From positions 125,810 through 189,809 of the forward strand of contig NZ_FOIQ01000002.1 of NCBI RefSeq assembly GCF_900110895.1: a DNA stretch of 64,000 nucleotides, written 5' to 3'. The DNA comes from Prevotella aff. ruminicola Tc2-24. Its GTDB lineage: Bacteria; Bacteroidota; Bacteroidia; Bacteroidales; Bacteroidaceae. Shown here piece by piece: positions 51,201-59,373 of this stretch (positions are counted from its first letter, which is position 1; each line of letters starts with the position of its first letter). The notes beneath the pieces are model-generated. The model saw only the letters and a list, made by a program, of their open reading frames with translations. It searched no databases and was not told the origin of the DNA. A program made the translations under genes and the position numbers.

Positions 51201-52118
51201 CAGATTGTCCTGATTATCCTCGAACAACGCCCATGCATTGGAAGTATTCAGATCGAACGACGAACTAGTATGCTCATAGCGCTGCAGACGGTGCTCTCCC
51301 CGAGGAATCATGCACAATCCTTTCCCCATCGTACCGATAAAGACGTTTCCTTTCCTATCACATAGTGCCGTACGAAACTGTACAGTCTCGCCACCCAACA
51401 CAGAGACATCGATGAAATCAGGAATAAGTTGTCCGCTACGATAGAAGAGAAGACCGTTCTGACACACCATCAGCAGACCGTCCTCATAGTTTAGGAAGGC
51501 CGTCACAGTCCCATAGGGTGACTCAAACACACGAACGCTCTTGTCCGGTCGCCGACAAGAGAATGTCGATCCAGAACCTGCCTTCCAGAAATTCCCCCAG
51601 CTATCAATGTGGATATGACTAAAAAAATCGGTATCGCCCTGTGCATAGCCTTCGAGCGTCTCTACTTCCCAGGTATTCACATCTAACCTGAATAGACCGT
51701 AGCCAGCAGTACCTATCAGCAGATGATCATCATCTTCCTGCACCATGTCATTTACCCGGTGAGGGGCCCGCTCGGTAAGCGAAATCCTTTCAAAGTTATC
51801 GTTTGCATCATTATATCTCACTAGACCGACACTTGTACCCACCCACAGAGTACCTTTTCGATCGACAAATAAGGTCGTAACGTTGTTGCTACTGATACTA
51901 TGGGGATTATTCTTATCATTCAGGTAGTTGGTGAACCGATAGCCGTCATATTTGTTCAAGCCATACTCTGTACCAACCCAAATATAGCCTGACTTATCTT
52001 GACAGATGTGATTGATTGTGTTACTCGACAGTTTATCCGAAGTATAGAAATGCCTCATCTGTCCCATTGATATAAGACATGACATGAAACACAGCGCCAG
52101 CAATACAAATTTCTTCAT
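48216..52118 (-). CDS. Hybrid two-component system sensor/regulator (HTCS), second set
   Basis: 1300 aa from the chosen start. Signal peptide (MKKFVLLALCFMSCLISMGQ), periplasmic propeller repeats (GYIWVGTEYGLNKYDGYRF, GTLWVGTSVGLVRY and many more), a Y_Y_Y domain before the membrane helix at about 758-780, a histidine kinase with His800 in NATHDIRSPLT, an ATPase domain with DKVVDNLLSNAFKYT, a receiver with Asp1093 (VVSDVMMPEMDG) and an AraC-type DNA-binding domain at the C-terminus. The start at 52118 is supported by a -7 box at 52140-52147, which excludes an ATG at 52142. It should control the susCD pair that follows on the same strand. Confidence 0.96.
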   Translation of the reverse strand: MKKFVLLALCFMSCLISMGQMRHFYTSDKLSSNTINHICQDKSGYIWVGTEYGLNKYDGYRFTNYLNDKNNPHSISSNNVTTLFVDRKGTLWVGTSVGLVRYNDANDNFERISLTERAPHRVNDMVQEDDDHLLIGTAGYGLFRLDVNTWEVETLEGYAQGDTDFFSHIHIDSWGNFWKAGSGSTFSCRRPDKSVRVFESPYGTVTAFLNYEDGLLMVCQNGLLFYRSGQLIPDFIDVSVLGGETVQFRTALCDRKGNVFIGTMGKGLCMIPRGEHRLQRYEHTSSSFDLNTSNAWALFEDNQDNLWVGCLRRGLLMLPQREPQFSTWRFSAQNVSIGGSVTTICSGDDGTTWCAVQNNGIYGFDANGKIVAHPTSPSGTYSIFRDSRGNYWLGTGRGLYAYNPLTGVYHQEVSISSNYINALVDDGRGHLFFSTYSKGFYSYDLNTGELRNFNMFQEDGERGRLHNNWVMSLLVDTQGMLWIGTSSNLCCYDPLNDTFRPYGWEVLLEGKSVTSIYEDSQHRILVGTADGLYLYDKKKGDVMAFPGSEVLANKVVCGMAQDRFGDLWCSTSMGIWQYQRDRHRFIAHVYGNGLVSREYISGVVMAGADGTVYFGISEGITSFQPAALRASHPKPGVVHLTGLLIGGNPVNCNTLSDGVHVTTEPLAESHYFTLSYLDNAFTMEFSLFNYANTENVIYEYRLNGAKEWAQTAAGTNVVSFNHLQPGAYTLEVRAYDNGTYTEPEVYHLIVKAPWYRSSWAYVIYILVLLSLLAAMLWLYIRRRRQELDEEKMKFLINATHDIRSPLTLIMSPLHKLMRRDLDSDVKAELKTIEHNAQRVQNLVNQILDIRKIDKQQMKLQCQPTDMVQYVGNILKSYEYTARERNMEFRYVPALDSLEVWLDRTALDKVVDNLLSNAFKYTYDGGVIEVRVDKGDDDTAVLQVMDNGMGIKGDVRKIFDRFYQGSTSRTLHIEGTGIGLNLCKMMVEMHHGTIEAANREEGQGSIFTVRLPLGSAHLAKDEMLEASEAGHTMKMKPQSSYRVMVVDDDAEIGNYISQELGSYYHITAVTCGRQALHKLLAAAPDRQYDLVVSDVMMPEMDGFTMLRMIKTNMNLSHIPVVMLTSKSDVANRLEGLEKGADAFLAKPFDMNELHVIINNLISKNLRLKGKYSGSQQQKDKLEEKKVKGNDEMLMERVMKVINEHLSDSDFNVEMLTAKVGISRAQLHRKMKEMTGLSISEFIRNIRLEQAVRLLKEQKINVTQVAYTVGFSNLAHFSTVFRKQFGVSPTEYVDQIMQDETK

Positions 52119-52139
52119 AAGGGTAGCAAATAGACGCTG

Positions 52140-52147
52140 CAAAGATA
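52140..52147 (-). promoter_or_regulatory. -7 box of the second HTCS gene
   Basis: CAAAGATA reads TATCTTTG on the minus strand, 21 bases before the chosen ATG. Confidence 0.6.
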
Positions 52148-52215
52148 AGAAGAAAAAACGGAAAGGATGATAATCAACGTTGTAAATTGTTTCAAATATG
52201 TATCATCCCTATATT

Positions 52216-52824
52216 TCAAAGATAGAAAATGCTCTCCGGTCCCATATTAAAGAGCAGGTCGAGAATGGAGAGATTTGGAAGGAAGCCATGCTTCTCCTGC
52301 CATACCTGATAATAAGGTTTGAAAGAAGCAGTCATTTCCCCAACAGGCAATGCCTCTGCATCGGTCAGACCACCTTGGACAAATGTTGTCGTATAAGAGA
52401 CAACCGGATGAATATCGATCAATTCGCACATTTTCTCACGGATGGCCTCATTAAAGTCGAATAGATAGGCCCAACGATTAGGATGGATATTTTCAAAAAA
52501 AGGATGGAGATCATCTTCGTAATAGTCAAAGAAGGGTGACTTACCATAAGCGCTCCGCAAGGCATTCCAATGCAGATGACGCCAGTTACCGTGATCACTG
52601 ATACGGACATCCTTAACGAGACAGTTGCCTGCAGAATGCTCTACAGGCACCGTGAGTGCCTGTACACCATTAGCCGATGCGATGAGACAGCGATTGCGAA
52701 GCGTCTGCTTCTGGAAACTCTCCCACCGTTCTATCCACACCTGTTCAGGTTGGCACAGTCGCTGATACCACTGTACTGGCCCGAAGTATGTAGTGGATAA
52801 TGGCTGTCGGCTATTTGATTCCAT
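52216..52824 (-). CDS. WbqC-like family protein
   Basis: 202 aa. The N-terminal TTYFGPVQWYQRLCQPEQVWIERWESFQKQTLRNRC and the ISDHGNWRHLHWNALRSAYGKSPFFDYYEDDL segment are characteristic of the WbqC-like family, whose members are found in surface polysaccharide clusters and whose activity is not settled. In Bacteroidales it often sits beside lepB, as here, where its first 14 bases overlap the end of lepB. Cytoplasmic; no signal peptide. Confidence 0.85.
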   Translation of the reverse strand: MESNSRQPLSTTYFGPVQWYQRLCQPEQVWIERWESFQKQTLRNRCLIASANGVQALTVPVEHSAGNCLVKDVRISDHGNWRHLHWNALRSAYGKSPFFDYYEDDLHPFFENIHPNRWAYLFDFNEAIREKMCELIDIHPVVSYTTTFVQGGLTDAEALPVGEMTASFKPYYQVWQEKHGFLPNLSILDLLFNMGPESIFYL

Positions 52825-54241
52825 CTACAAAACGACCAAGACGATTCCATCGTATACCGCTCAGGCCCCGACGGTCTGGATCGCTCGACCACCAGATGAA
52901 GATCGGCTTTCCCACAATATGATCCTCAGGCACAAAGCCCCAATAGCGCGAATCGGCGGAATTGTGGCGATTGTCACCCATCATCCAGTAATAATCAAGC
53001 TTAAAGATATAACGTTTTGCCTCCTGTCCGTTAATCAAAATTTTCCCCTCGCGTACCTCAAGGTTATTATTCTCATACACCTTGATGGGTCGCTCATAAA
53101 TAGGCAGGTTGTCCAGAGTCAGTTCGATGGATTCTCCTTTTTTCGGAATCCAGACGGGTCCGTAATTGTCACGTGTCCAGTGTTTGTTGCCGTTCAGCGG
53201 ATAGATATCCAGATCGCCCGCCTCTCTATTCAGAGTTATGCTCTCTACGATATCTTTCCGTGCCTGTAAGACCGTGACAGCTTTATTCGTCAGTGGCATA
53301 TAACCAGCCGTGTTCAAACTCGTCAAATCTTCCATGGAGATACCCAGTTCCTGCATCAAATCGTCGGGAATTCCCTGTCGTAGCTTGACATAGTAGGTGT
53401 ACTGCACGTTCTCAGGCTCTTTATTAGCTTTCCCGTCGAGATATACAATGCGATCCTTAATCTGGAGTGTTTGTCCAGGCAGTCCCACACAACGCTTCAC
53501 GTAGTTTTCGCGACGGTCGGCTGGACGTGTAATAATCTCACCATACTCACCCCGGTTATGCCATAACTCGTAACGTCCGGTCTCATAGAGCGTCTCAAAA
53601 TATCTCATCCGTTCCTCTGCTGTCATAGAGTCAGGGTTAGGACGGTTTGGATAGATCTGGTAGGCGATGCCATAGCACAACTGATAGTAATCTTGCGCCT
53701 GCCATTTAGGTGACGAGCAGAGCGTATCGCCGGCAGGGAAATTAAAGACCACGATATCATTCAGTTGCACTTTACCTAAACCTTTTACACGACGGTAGTC
53801 CCAATGGGGCCAGTCGAAATAGCTCTTGCACTCCACCACGGGCAAGGTGTGCTGGGTCAGCGGCATCGTCAACGGGGTCTGCGGGATACGGGGTCCGTAG
53901 GAGACTTTCGACACAAACAAATAGTCACCCGTCAACAGCGATTTCTCCAAAGAGCTCGATGGTATCACGTAGTTCTGGAAAAAAAACTGATTGATGAAAT
54001 AAACGGCCACGAGGGCGAACACGAGGTCATCGACCCACGACATGATGAACTTCACGGGCCTCTCAGCTTCCTTCCACCATTGCCACTTGATCTTCTTCGT
54101 GATATATACATCAAAGATAAAAGGTACCACGAGAAGTCCCCACCAACTCTTGACCCAACACAAGAAAAGCAGATAAAGTATCAGTACGACAATAAACTTT
54201 GCCCACTGTACCTTAGGATTGAATTCTTTCTTTTTTACCAT
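52811..54241 (-). CDS. lepB: Signal peptidase I
   Basis: 476-aa membrane-bound protease that removes signal peptides; the long form usual in Bacteroidetes. Two N-terminal membrane helices (about 16-45 and 68-90) precede the catalytic serine motif YVIPSSSLEKSLLTGDYLFVSK, with Ser97 the likely nucleophile. The general base Lys is in ENYVKRCVGLPGQTLQIKD, and the C-terminal MMGDNRHNSADSRYWGFVPEDHIVGKP is the conserved box E. The normal S-M pair reads S-L. It follows dapB by 79 bases and overlaps the WbqC-like gene by 14 bases. Confidence 0.95.
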   Translation of the reverse strand: MVKKKEFNPKVQWAKFIVVLILYLLFLCWVKSWWGLLVVPFIFDVYITKKIKWQWWKEAERPVKFIMSWVDDLVFALVAVYFINQFFFQNYVIPSSSLEKSLLTGDYLFVSKVSYGPRIPQTPLTMPLTQHTLPVVECKSYFDWPHWDYRRVKGLGKVQLNDIVVFNFPAGDTLCSSPKWQAQDYYQLCYGIAYQIYPNRPNPDSMTAEERMRYFETLYETGRYELWHNRGEYGEIITRPADRRENYVKRCVGLPGQTLQIKDRIVYLDGKANKEPENVQYTYYVKLRQGIPDDLMQELGISMEDLTSLNTAGYMPLTNKAVTVLQARKDIVESITLNREAGDLDIYPLNGNKHWTRDNYGPVWIPKKGESIELTLDNLPIYERPIKVYENNNLEVREGKILINGQEAKRYIFKLDYYWMMGDNRHNSADSRYWGFVPEDHIVGKPIFIWWSSDPDRRGLSGIRWNRLGRFVDGIK

Positions 54242-54320
54242 TATCGATAATAATATTCACACAGGTTTGACGCAATGATATTTCGGCAAGTTGCAACCTA
54301 TTAATATATTAACCTACGTT

Positions 54321-55034
54321 TCAAAATTTAAACATATCGCTAATCGTTAGCAAACCCTGATGATCCCTTGTATATTCTGCAGCCAAAACTGCTCCGAGAG
54401 CAAAGCCTTTACGATTATGAGCATCATGGGTGATAGTTATCAAGTCTGTCTCAGAATCATAACGGACCGTATGGATGCCTGGTACCTCTCCACGGCGGAT
54501 ATGATCCACACGGAGATACTTCTTGTCTGTCGTATCCTCCTTCCACGCCTCCTTACGATCGATATTTTCCACGATTTCATCAGCTAAGGTGATGGCAGTA
54601 CCACTAGGATGGTCGAGTTTATGCACATGGTGCGTTTCCTCCATCTCTACATCATACTGCGGGAATTGGTTCATAATCTTGGCCAGATAACGGTTTACGG
54701 CTGAGAAGATGGCCACACCAATGCTGAAGTTTGAGGCCCAGAAGAGTGTCTTACCATCGCTGCAGGCCTTACGCACCTCATCGCCATGCTCCTTCATCCA
54801 ACCCGTAGAGCCGCTGACCACCTTGACACCCTTGGCCCATGCTTTCTGATAATTACCATAGGCTGCCTGAGGAGCCGTGAACTCAATAGCCACGTCAGCC
54901 GAAGCGAACTCTGGACTATCGAAGTCCTGTTGGTTATCAATGTCAACAATACTCACAATCTCATGACCACGATCAAGGGCTATCTGTTCAATCATCTTAC
55001 CCATCTTGCCGTAGCCGATCAAAGCTATTTTCAT
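54321..55034 (-). CDS. dapB: 4-hydroxy-tetrahydrodipicolinate reductase
   Basis: 237-aa cytoplasmic reductase of the lysine/diaminopimelate pathway, somewhat shorter than the enterobacterial enzyme. The NAD(P)-binding GYGKMGKMIEQIA is at residues 7-19, and the substrate-binding signature EETHHVHKLDHPSGTAITLADEI is near residues 131-153. It supplies diaminopimelate for the wall and lysine. A -7 box lies 23 bases before the ATG. Confidence 0.96.
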   Translation of the reverse strand: MKIALIGYGKMGKMIEQIALDRGHEIVSIVDIDNQQDFDSPEFASADVAIEFTAPQAAYGNYQKAWAKGVKVVSGSTGWMKEHGDEVRKACSDGKTLFWASNFSIGVAIFSAVNRYLAKIMNQFPQYDVEMEETHHVHKLDHPSGTAITLADEIVENIDRKEAWKEDTTDKKYLRVDHIRRGEVPGIHTVRYDSETDLITITHDAHNRKGFALGAVLAAEYTRDHQGLLTISDMFKF

Positions 55035-55057
55035 ATTCCCATCTAATTAAAACGCTG

Positions 55058-55065
55058 CAAAGATA
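55058..55065 (-). promoter_or_regulatory. -7 box of dapB
   Basis: CAAAGATA reads TATCTTTG on the minus strand. The nearest TTTG upstream (55080-55083) is too close for the usual spacing. Confidence 0.55.
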
Positions 55066-55133
55066 GTGCTTTTCGCTTACAAAACATATGAATTACGACA
55101 TAAAAAAACAAAAACAGCATTAAAATCACATAT

Positions 55134-55178
55134 CTTAAAAGCACCAAGCAGGATTTTTTCGAAAAGTCCTGCTTGGTG
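55134..55178 (-). terminator. Intrinsic terminator after dprA
   Basis: CACCAAGCAGGA (55142-55153) and TCCTGCTTGGTG (55167-55178) form a perfect 12-bp stem, followed on the minus strand by CTTTTAAG. Confidence 0.75.
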
Positions 55179-55229
55179 TATGGGAGTACAACAAAGAAAG
55201 AAGTATGCCGTGACTACACCCTTCCTTTT

Positions 55230-56354
55230 TCATTTCAGCAGATGATACATCCCCCCGGCAAGAGAGCGCACCACCCCTTTCATCTCTAGTTGGAATAACA
55301 GTCCTGTGAGTTGGCCGATGGAGATGCCTGTCTTCACGCTGAGAGTATTCAATTGTAAATCGTTGATTTTCTGTAGAAGGCAAACAATCTGTTGTTCCTC
55401 CGGTGATAGGTCCGGAAAGAGATTCCGTTCAATACCATCGACAGTAGCCTGTCGGCAGTGCGCCTCATCCTGCCAATCCATAGCCATGATAAAATCGTCA
55501 GCACAGGTAATCAAAGACGCACCATTATCACGAATGAGATTATTACAGCCCTCGGAACACGGTTGACCAATATTACCAGGAAAAGCAAAGACTCCACGGT
55601 TGTAGCTCTGCGCAATTTCACAAGTGATCAACCCCCCGCCTTTGGCGGCACTCTCCACAAGGATCGTCGCATCAGCCATACCTGCCACGATACGGTTACG
55701 ACGGACGAAATTCGGTTTGTCGGCATTGGTTTGCGTCATGAACTCCGTGAGCAAACCACCATAATCACACATCTGTGCAGCAGTCTCCCTATGTCGGTAG
55801 GGATAAATCTGATCGAGGCCATGCGCCAATACGCCGATGGTCTCATAGCCACACTCTAATGCCTGACGATGAGCCATGATATCAATGCCATAGGCGAGTC
55901 CACTGACAATGAGCACTTGTGGACAATATCGACGCAGGTCGCTGACAAACCGACGAATAAGATCTCGTCCATAGATGGTTGCCTGCCGGGTGCCCACCAT
56001 GCTGATGATCCGCATCTGGTTTAGGTCTGCACACCCTTTATAATAGAGAACAAGCGGTGCATCCGGACATTCCGTGAGTCGACGCGGGTAATCATCGTCG
56101 GCAAGGGTCAAGGCTCGGATGCCGTGCTCCTGGATCCAGGTCATCTCATGCTCCGCACGTCGCATCGGCTCGTCCCAATCTTTCAGTGCCTCTATCAGTC
56201 GAGGCGAACAGTCACCCACTACATCACCTATATCATGGCGATGTTCATAAATCTTCAAGGCACTACCAACCATCCGGTAGAGTTCCAGCGCCTGTTGGTA
56301 GTTGAAGTTTGTCAGGCGCGTCAACGCCATGGTGTAAAAAATTTCTTCTTCCAT
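55230..56354 (-). CDS. dprA: DNA processing protein DprA
   Basis: 374-aa cytoplasmic protein that loads RecA on incoming single-stranded DNA in natural transformation. A helical N-terminal domain is followed by the Rossmann-like DprA fold: IISMVGTRQATIYGRDLIRRF (about 115-135), VLIVSGLAYGIDIMAHRQAL (about 147-166) and NFVRRNRIVAGMADATILVESAAKGGGLITCEIA (about 215-248). A C-terminal winged helix (QLNTLSVKTGISIGQLTGLLFQLEMKGVV) completes it. It follows the DUF2851 gene by 9 bases. Confidence 0.96.
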   Translation of the reverse strand: MEEEIFYTMALTRLTNFNYQQALELYRMVGSALKIYEHRHDIGDVVGDCSPRLIEALKDWDEPMRRAEHEMTWIQEHGIRALTLADDDYPRRLTECPDAPLVLYYKGCADLNQMRIISMVGTRQATIYGRDLIRRFVSDLRRYCPQVLIVSGLAYGIDIMAHRQALECGYETIGVLAHGLDQIYPYRHRETAAQMCDYGGLLTEFMTQTNADKPNFVRRNRIVAGMADATILVESAAKGGGLITCEIAQSYNRGVFAFPGNIGQPCSEGCNNLIRDNGASLITCADDFIMAMDWQDEAHCRQATVDGIERNLFPDLSPEEQQIVCLLQKINDLQLNTLSVKTGISIGQLTGLLFQLEMKGVVRSLAGGMYHLLK

Positions 56355-56363
56355 TTTTTAGGT

Positions 56364-57659
56364 TTATTTTCTCTTCAAATATTCATAGCCAAAGCGGCAG
56401 CGGAGACAGTCTTTCCTGTCGCAATATGCCTTCTTCAGTTGAATAAGGGCCTGTGAATCACCGGCCGTCTCAACAGGTAATCCTACTTGCTGCCACATCC
56501 GAATGATATAATTGTTCTCTGCCTTCAACTGTTCTAAAAAGTCGAAGGCACGATTACAGAGAGCCTTCTTCGAACTATGACGGCCATAGGCGAATAGCAT
56601 GGGGATGGCGGTATTGATCATCAACAGATTCAGTGATCCATAGGCGAGGTGTTTCTCGTTGCGACTACTGACAGACCCAAAAGTGTAGTGTGTTTCCCAA
56701 TATGGGGTGACTTGTGAGCTGAGTTGTTCCATCAGTTGTTCGACAGTCTCGCATGTTACGAGTTGCTCCAAACCTGTCTTCTGTTGGTAATAGAGGTTTG
56801 CCAACTGGGATAGGCGGATATGCGGGAAGTTTTGAGGGCGAAGCCTGAGGAAGCGCCAGAGACGGAAATCCATTGGCTGCATGGAGAATTTATGAGCCAA
56901 ATAGAGATACTCATTACGCAGCTTGGAGAAATATCCCTCGTTGAGCGCTTCTTTCTGATAATAGTCGGGGATTGCCTCTAGTTCCAACAGACCTGCCTGT
57001 CCCAAAAAGATTGCCTCGATTTGAAAAAGATTATCGCAGTGATGGGCGACGGTGCCGTGTGGAATATGCTGTGCCCACCGCTCAAATACATCTCCATTGA
57101 TACCAAAGCCGTAGTTCCTAGCCAAGGTCATAAAATAAGCGTCCTCCCATGAGCCGTCACACAGCTCCACACGTTGTCGTATGGCTTCCGTTTTCTGTTC
57201 CAAGCGTTCTGTCTGGAGTGCCGCCATCCACGCATGGACAGTCAATCGCGTCAGTTCTGGAATCACCTTGTAACAGGGCGGATAGCTATCGGTCTTCAGC
57301 AATTCCGTATAATGTGCCTTGACGACATCGGGAACGTCGAGTTGCATCTGTCGGACAAACTCCCCATGGGTGTTCATCACCTCCGCGTCAAGCACCCCCG
57401 CCACATGTAGAATAACATTATCGTAACGTTGATCCTTGTCGTGACCATGGACATACCAGTCGGACGACTTATCGTGGATCTCCACATTTCCCACCCATAG
57501 TGTCCGTCCTATCCTCACCTTCGCATTAAAAAAATCTGGGCCTGCGTTATGGTTGTGCAGTCCAGGGTCAATTACTTCGACGGTCTGACCGTCGCTTGTC
57601 AACAGTTCCTTCAACGGGAACAGCCTATGATTCCACACATAATGAAGCAGTTGTTCCAT
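56364..57659 (-). CDS. DUF2851 family protein
   Basis: 431 aa, cytoplasmic. Recognised by the N-terminal MEQLLHYVWNHRLFPLKELLTSDGQTVEVIDPGLHNHNAGPDFFNAKVRIG, which matches the DUF2851 pattern, and the C-terminal cysteine set CDRKDCLRCRFGYEYLKRK. The N-terminal part (GPDFFNAKVRIGRTLWVGNVEIH) resembles nuclease-like folds, but this is a guess. The function is unknown. It is cotranscribed with dprA. Confidence 0.88.
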   Translation of the reverse strand: MEQLLHYVWNHRLFPLKELLTSDGQTVEVIDPGLHNHNAGPDFFNAKVRIGRTLWVGNVEIHDKSSDWYVHGHDKDQRYDNVILHVAGVLDAEVMNTHGEFVRQMQLDVPDVVKAHYTELLKTDSYPPCYKVIPELTRLTVHAWMAALQTERLEQKTEAIRQRVELCDGSWEDAYFMTLARNYGFGINGDVFERWAQHIPHGTVAHHCDNLFQIEAIFLGQAGLLELEAIPDYYQKEALNEGYFSKLRNEYLYLAHKFSMQPMDFRLWRFLRLRPQNFPHIRLSQLANLYYQQKTGLEQLVTCETVEQLMEQLSSQVTPYWETHYTFGSVSSRNEKHLAYGSLNLLMINTAIPMLFAYGRHSSKKALCNRAFDFLEQLKAENNYIIRMWQQVGLPVETAGDSQALIQLKKAYCDRKDCLRCRFGYEYLKRK

Positions 57660-57690
57660 AGTGTCAATTTAAGATTTGTAATTAGTTGTG

Positions 57691-57698
57691 CAAAGATA
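57691..57698 (-). promoter_or_regulatory. -7 box of the DUF2851-dprA operon
   Basis: CAAAGATA reads TATCTTTG on the minus strand, 31 bases before the ATG. Confidence 0.6.
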
Positions 57699-57791
57699 AC
57701 AAATGGAATCCGAATCTCCAAGAAAAAACGAAAAATTTGATTGTTTTACATTAATTTCATTCTTATCTGTCTAAAGCCATAAATATTTTTG

Positions 57792-57799
57792 TATCTTTG
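57792..57799 (+). promoter_or_regulatory. -7 box of dusB
   Basis: TATCTTTG ends 8 bases before the dusB ATG, so transcription should start only a few bases before the codon. Confidence 0.6.
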
Positions 57800-57807
57800 C
57801 AACCAAG

Positions 57808-58794
57808 ATGAAGATTGGAAATGTGGAATTTGGTCCTCGCCCAGTGTTCTTGGCTCCTATGGAGGACGTGACGGATATCGGTTTCCGACTGTTGTGCAAG
57901 CGGTTTGGGGCTTCCATGGTATATACGGAGTTCGTGAGTGCCGAGGCACTAATCCGCGACGTAAAATCGACCATTCAGAAATTGACTATCAGTGACGAAG
58001 AACGCCCCGTAGGTATCCAAATCTACGGTCGAGATGTCGACGCCATGGTAGAAGCCGCCCAAATCGTGGAACAGGCAGGTCCCAATGTGATTGACCTGAA
58101 TTTCGGTTGTCCGGTAAAGAAAGTCGCAGGCAAGGGTGCTGGGGCAGGAATGCTACAGAATATTCCGAAAATGTTGGAGATTACCCGGAAGGTGGTGGAT
58201 GCCGTGAAGTTGCCCGTGACAGTGAAGACTCGGCTAGGTTGGAATCATGAACAACTGATTATCACCGAACTAGCGGAACAACTGCAGGACTGCGGTATCC
58301 AAGCGCTGACCATCCATGGTCGCACACGTTCACAAATGTATACGGGCAGTGCCGACTGGACCCTTATCGGATCCGTGAAGCGCAACCCTAGAATTCATAT
58401 TCCCATTATCGGCAATGGTGATATCACCTCACCACAAGAAGCACAGAAAGCTTTTGAGGACTTTGGTGTCGATGCCATCATGATTGGCAGGGCTACTTTT
58501 GGACGCCCTTGGATCTTCAAAGAGGTACGCGACGTATTGGACAACTGCAACACCATTCCCCTTGACTTCAACCAAAAACTCGACATTCTGGAAGAATTGT
58601 TGCACATTAACGTTGAGCGTATCGACGAGAAGCGCGGCATCCTTCACACTAGAAGACATCTAGCCGCCACGCCAATCTTCAAAGGTATTCCTGACTTCCG
58701 ACAGACACGTATCGCCATGTTACGCGCAGAAACGACCGACGAGTTGCTGCAGATACTTGAAGACACGAGAACCCTTCTCGGGTCAACATTATAA
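57808..58794 (+). CDS. dusB: tRNA-dihydrouridine synthase, DusB-like
   Basis: 328-aa FMN enzyme that reduces uridines in tRNA. Landmarks are VFLAPMEDVTDIGFRLLCKRFGA (N-terminal FMN region), NVIDLNFGCPVKKVAGKGAGAGML (about 93-116, with the catalytic Cys of the GCP motif), KTRLGWNHE, IHGRTRSQMYTGSADW and IGNGDITSPQEA plus IMIGRATFGRPWIF. The start gives the standard N-terminus. The following DUF3332 gene lies 21 bases downstream in the same direction. Confidence 0.95.
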   Translation: MKIGNVEFGPRPVFLAPMEDVTDIGFRLLCKRFGASMVYTEFVSAEALIRDVKSTIQKLTISDEERPVGIQIYGRDVDAMVEAAQIVEQAGPNVIDLNFGCPVKKVAGKGAGAGMLQNIPKMLEITRKVVDAVKLPVTVKTRLGWNHEQLIITELAEQLQDCGIQALTIHGRTRSQMYTGSADWTLIGSVKRNPRIHIPIIGNGDITSPQEAQKAFEDFGVDAIMIGRATFGRPWIFKEVRDVLDNCNTIPLDFNQKLDILEELLHINVERIDEKRGILHTRRHLAATPIFKGIPDFRQTRIAMLRAETTDELLQILEDTRTLLGSTL

Positions 58795-58815
58795 ACCCTA
58801 AAAATGTATTATCAC

Positions 58816-59370
58816 ATGAAGAAAATTAGTTTGAAAGTAATGGCATGCCTCATGGCTGGTAGTCTTCTATCCAGTTCATGCATCGGCTCTTTCAGTTTAT
58901 TCAACAAGTACGCCCACTGGCAAAAAACCATGACTAGCAACAAGTATGTGAACGCAATTGTAGGTTTCTTCCTGATGCCTATCGTAGGCGGTATCACATT
59001 ATTTGTCGATGCCGTTGTCCTCAACACGATCGAGTTCTGGAGCGGTGACAACCCCATGGCCTCAAACATTGGTAAGACCCGGAATGTACTTGGTGAAGAC
59101 GGCAAGTTCTATGCTGTAAAGACCTTGAAGAACGGCTATGAGGTGACGGCTCCTGATGGAGAGGTGACCCTGCTGACCTATGACAAGGCTTCCAACAGTT
59201 GGGCAATCTCCCAAAATGGCGTCACAAAAGAGTTGTTCCGCTTCAACGCCGATGGTCAGAGTATCAGTATAGACGTGAACGGGGAACAAAAGAACTTCAC
59301 GCTGAATAAACAAGGTGTTTTCGAAGCACAGATGACCGCTAACGATGGTCTGTTCTTTGCTCAGCGCTAA
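58816..59370 (+). CDS. DUF3332 family lipoprotein
   Basis: 184 aa. The signal peptide MKKISLKVMACLMAGSLLSSSC has a lipobox (Cys22), followed by IGSFSLFNKYAHWQKTMTSNKYVNAIVGFFLMPIVGGITLFVDAVVLNTIEFWSGDNP, the DUF3332 signature, which includes a hydrophobic hairpin. A C-terminal beta-rich part (LNKQGVFEAQMTANDGLFF) ends the protein. The function is unknown. ATG at 58804, four codons upstream, is possible. The stop lies 3 bases from the stop of the convergent esterase gene. Confidence 0.88.
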   Translation: MKKISLKVMACLMAGSLLSSSCIGSFSLFNKYAHWQKTMTSNKYVNAIVGFFLMPIVGGITLFVDAVVLNTIEFWSGDNPMASNIGKTRNVLGEDGKFYAVKTLKNGYEVTAPDGEVTLLTYDKASNSWAISQNGVTKELFRFNADGQSISIDVNGEQKNFTLNKQGVFEAQMTANDGLFFAQR

Positions 59371-59373
59371 GCG

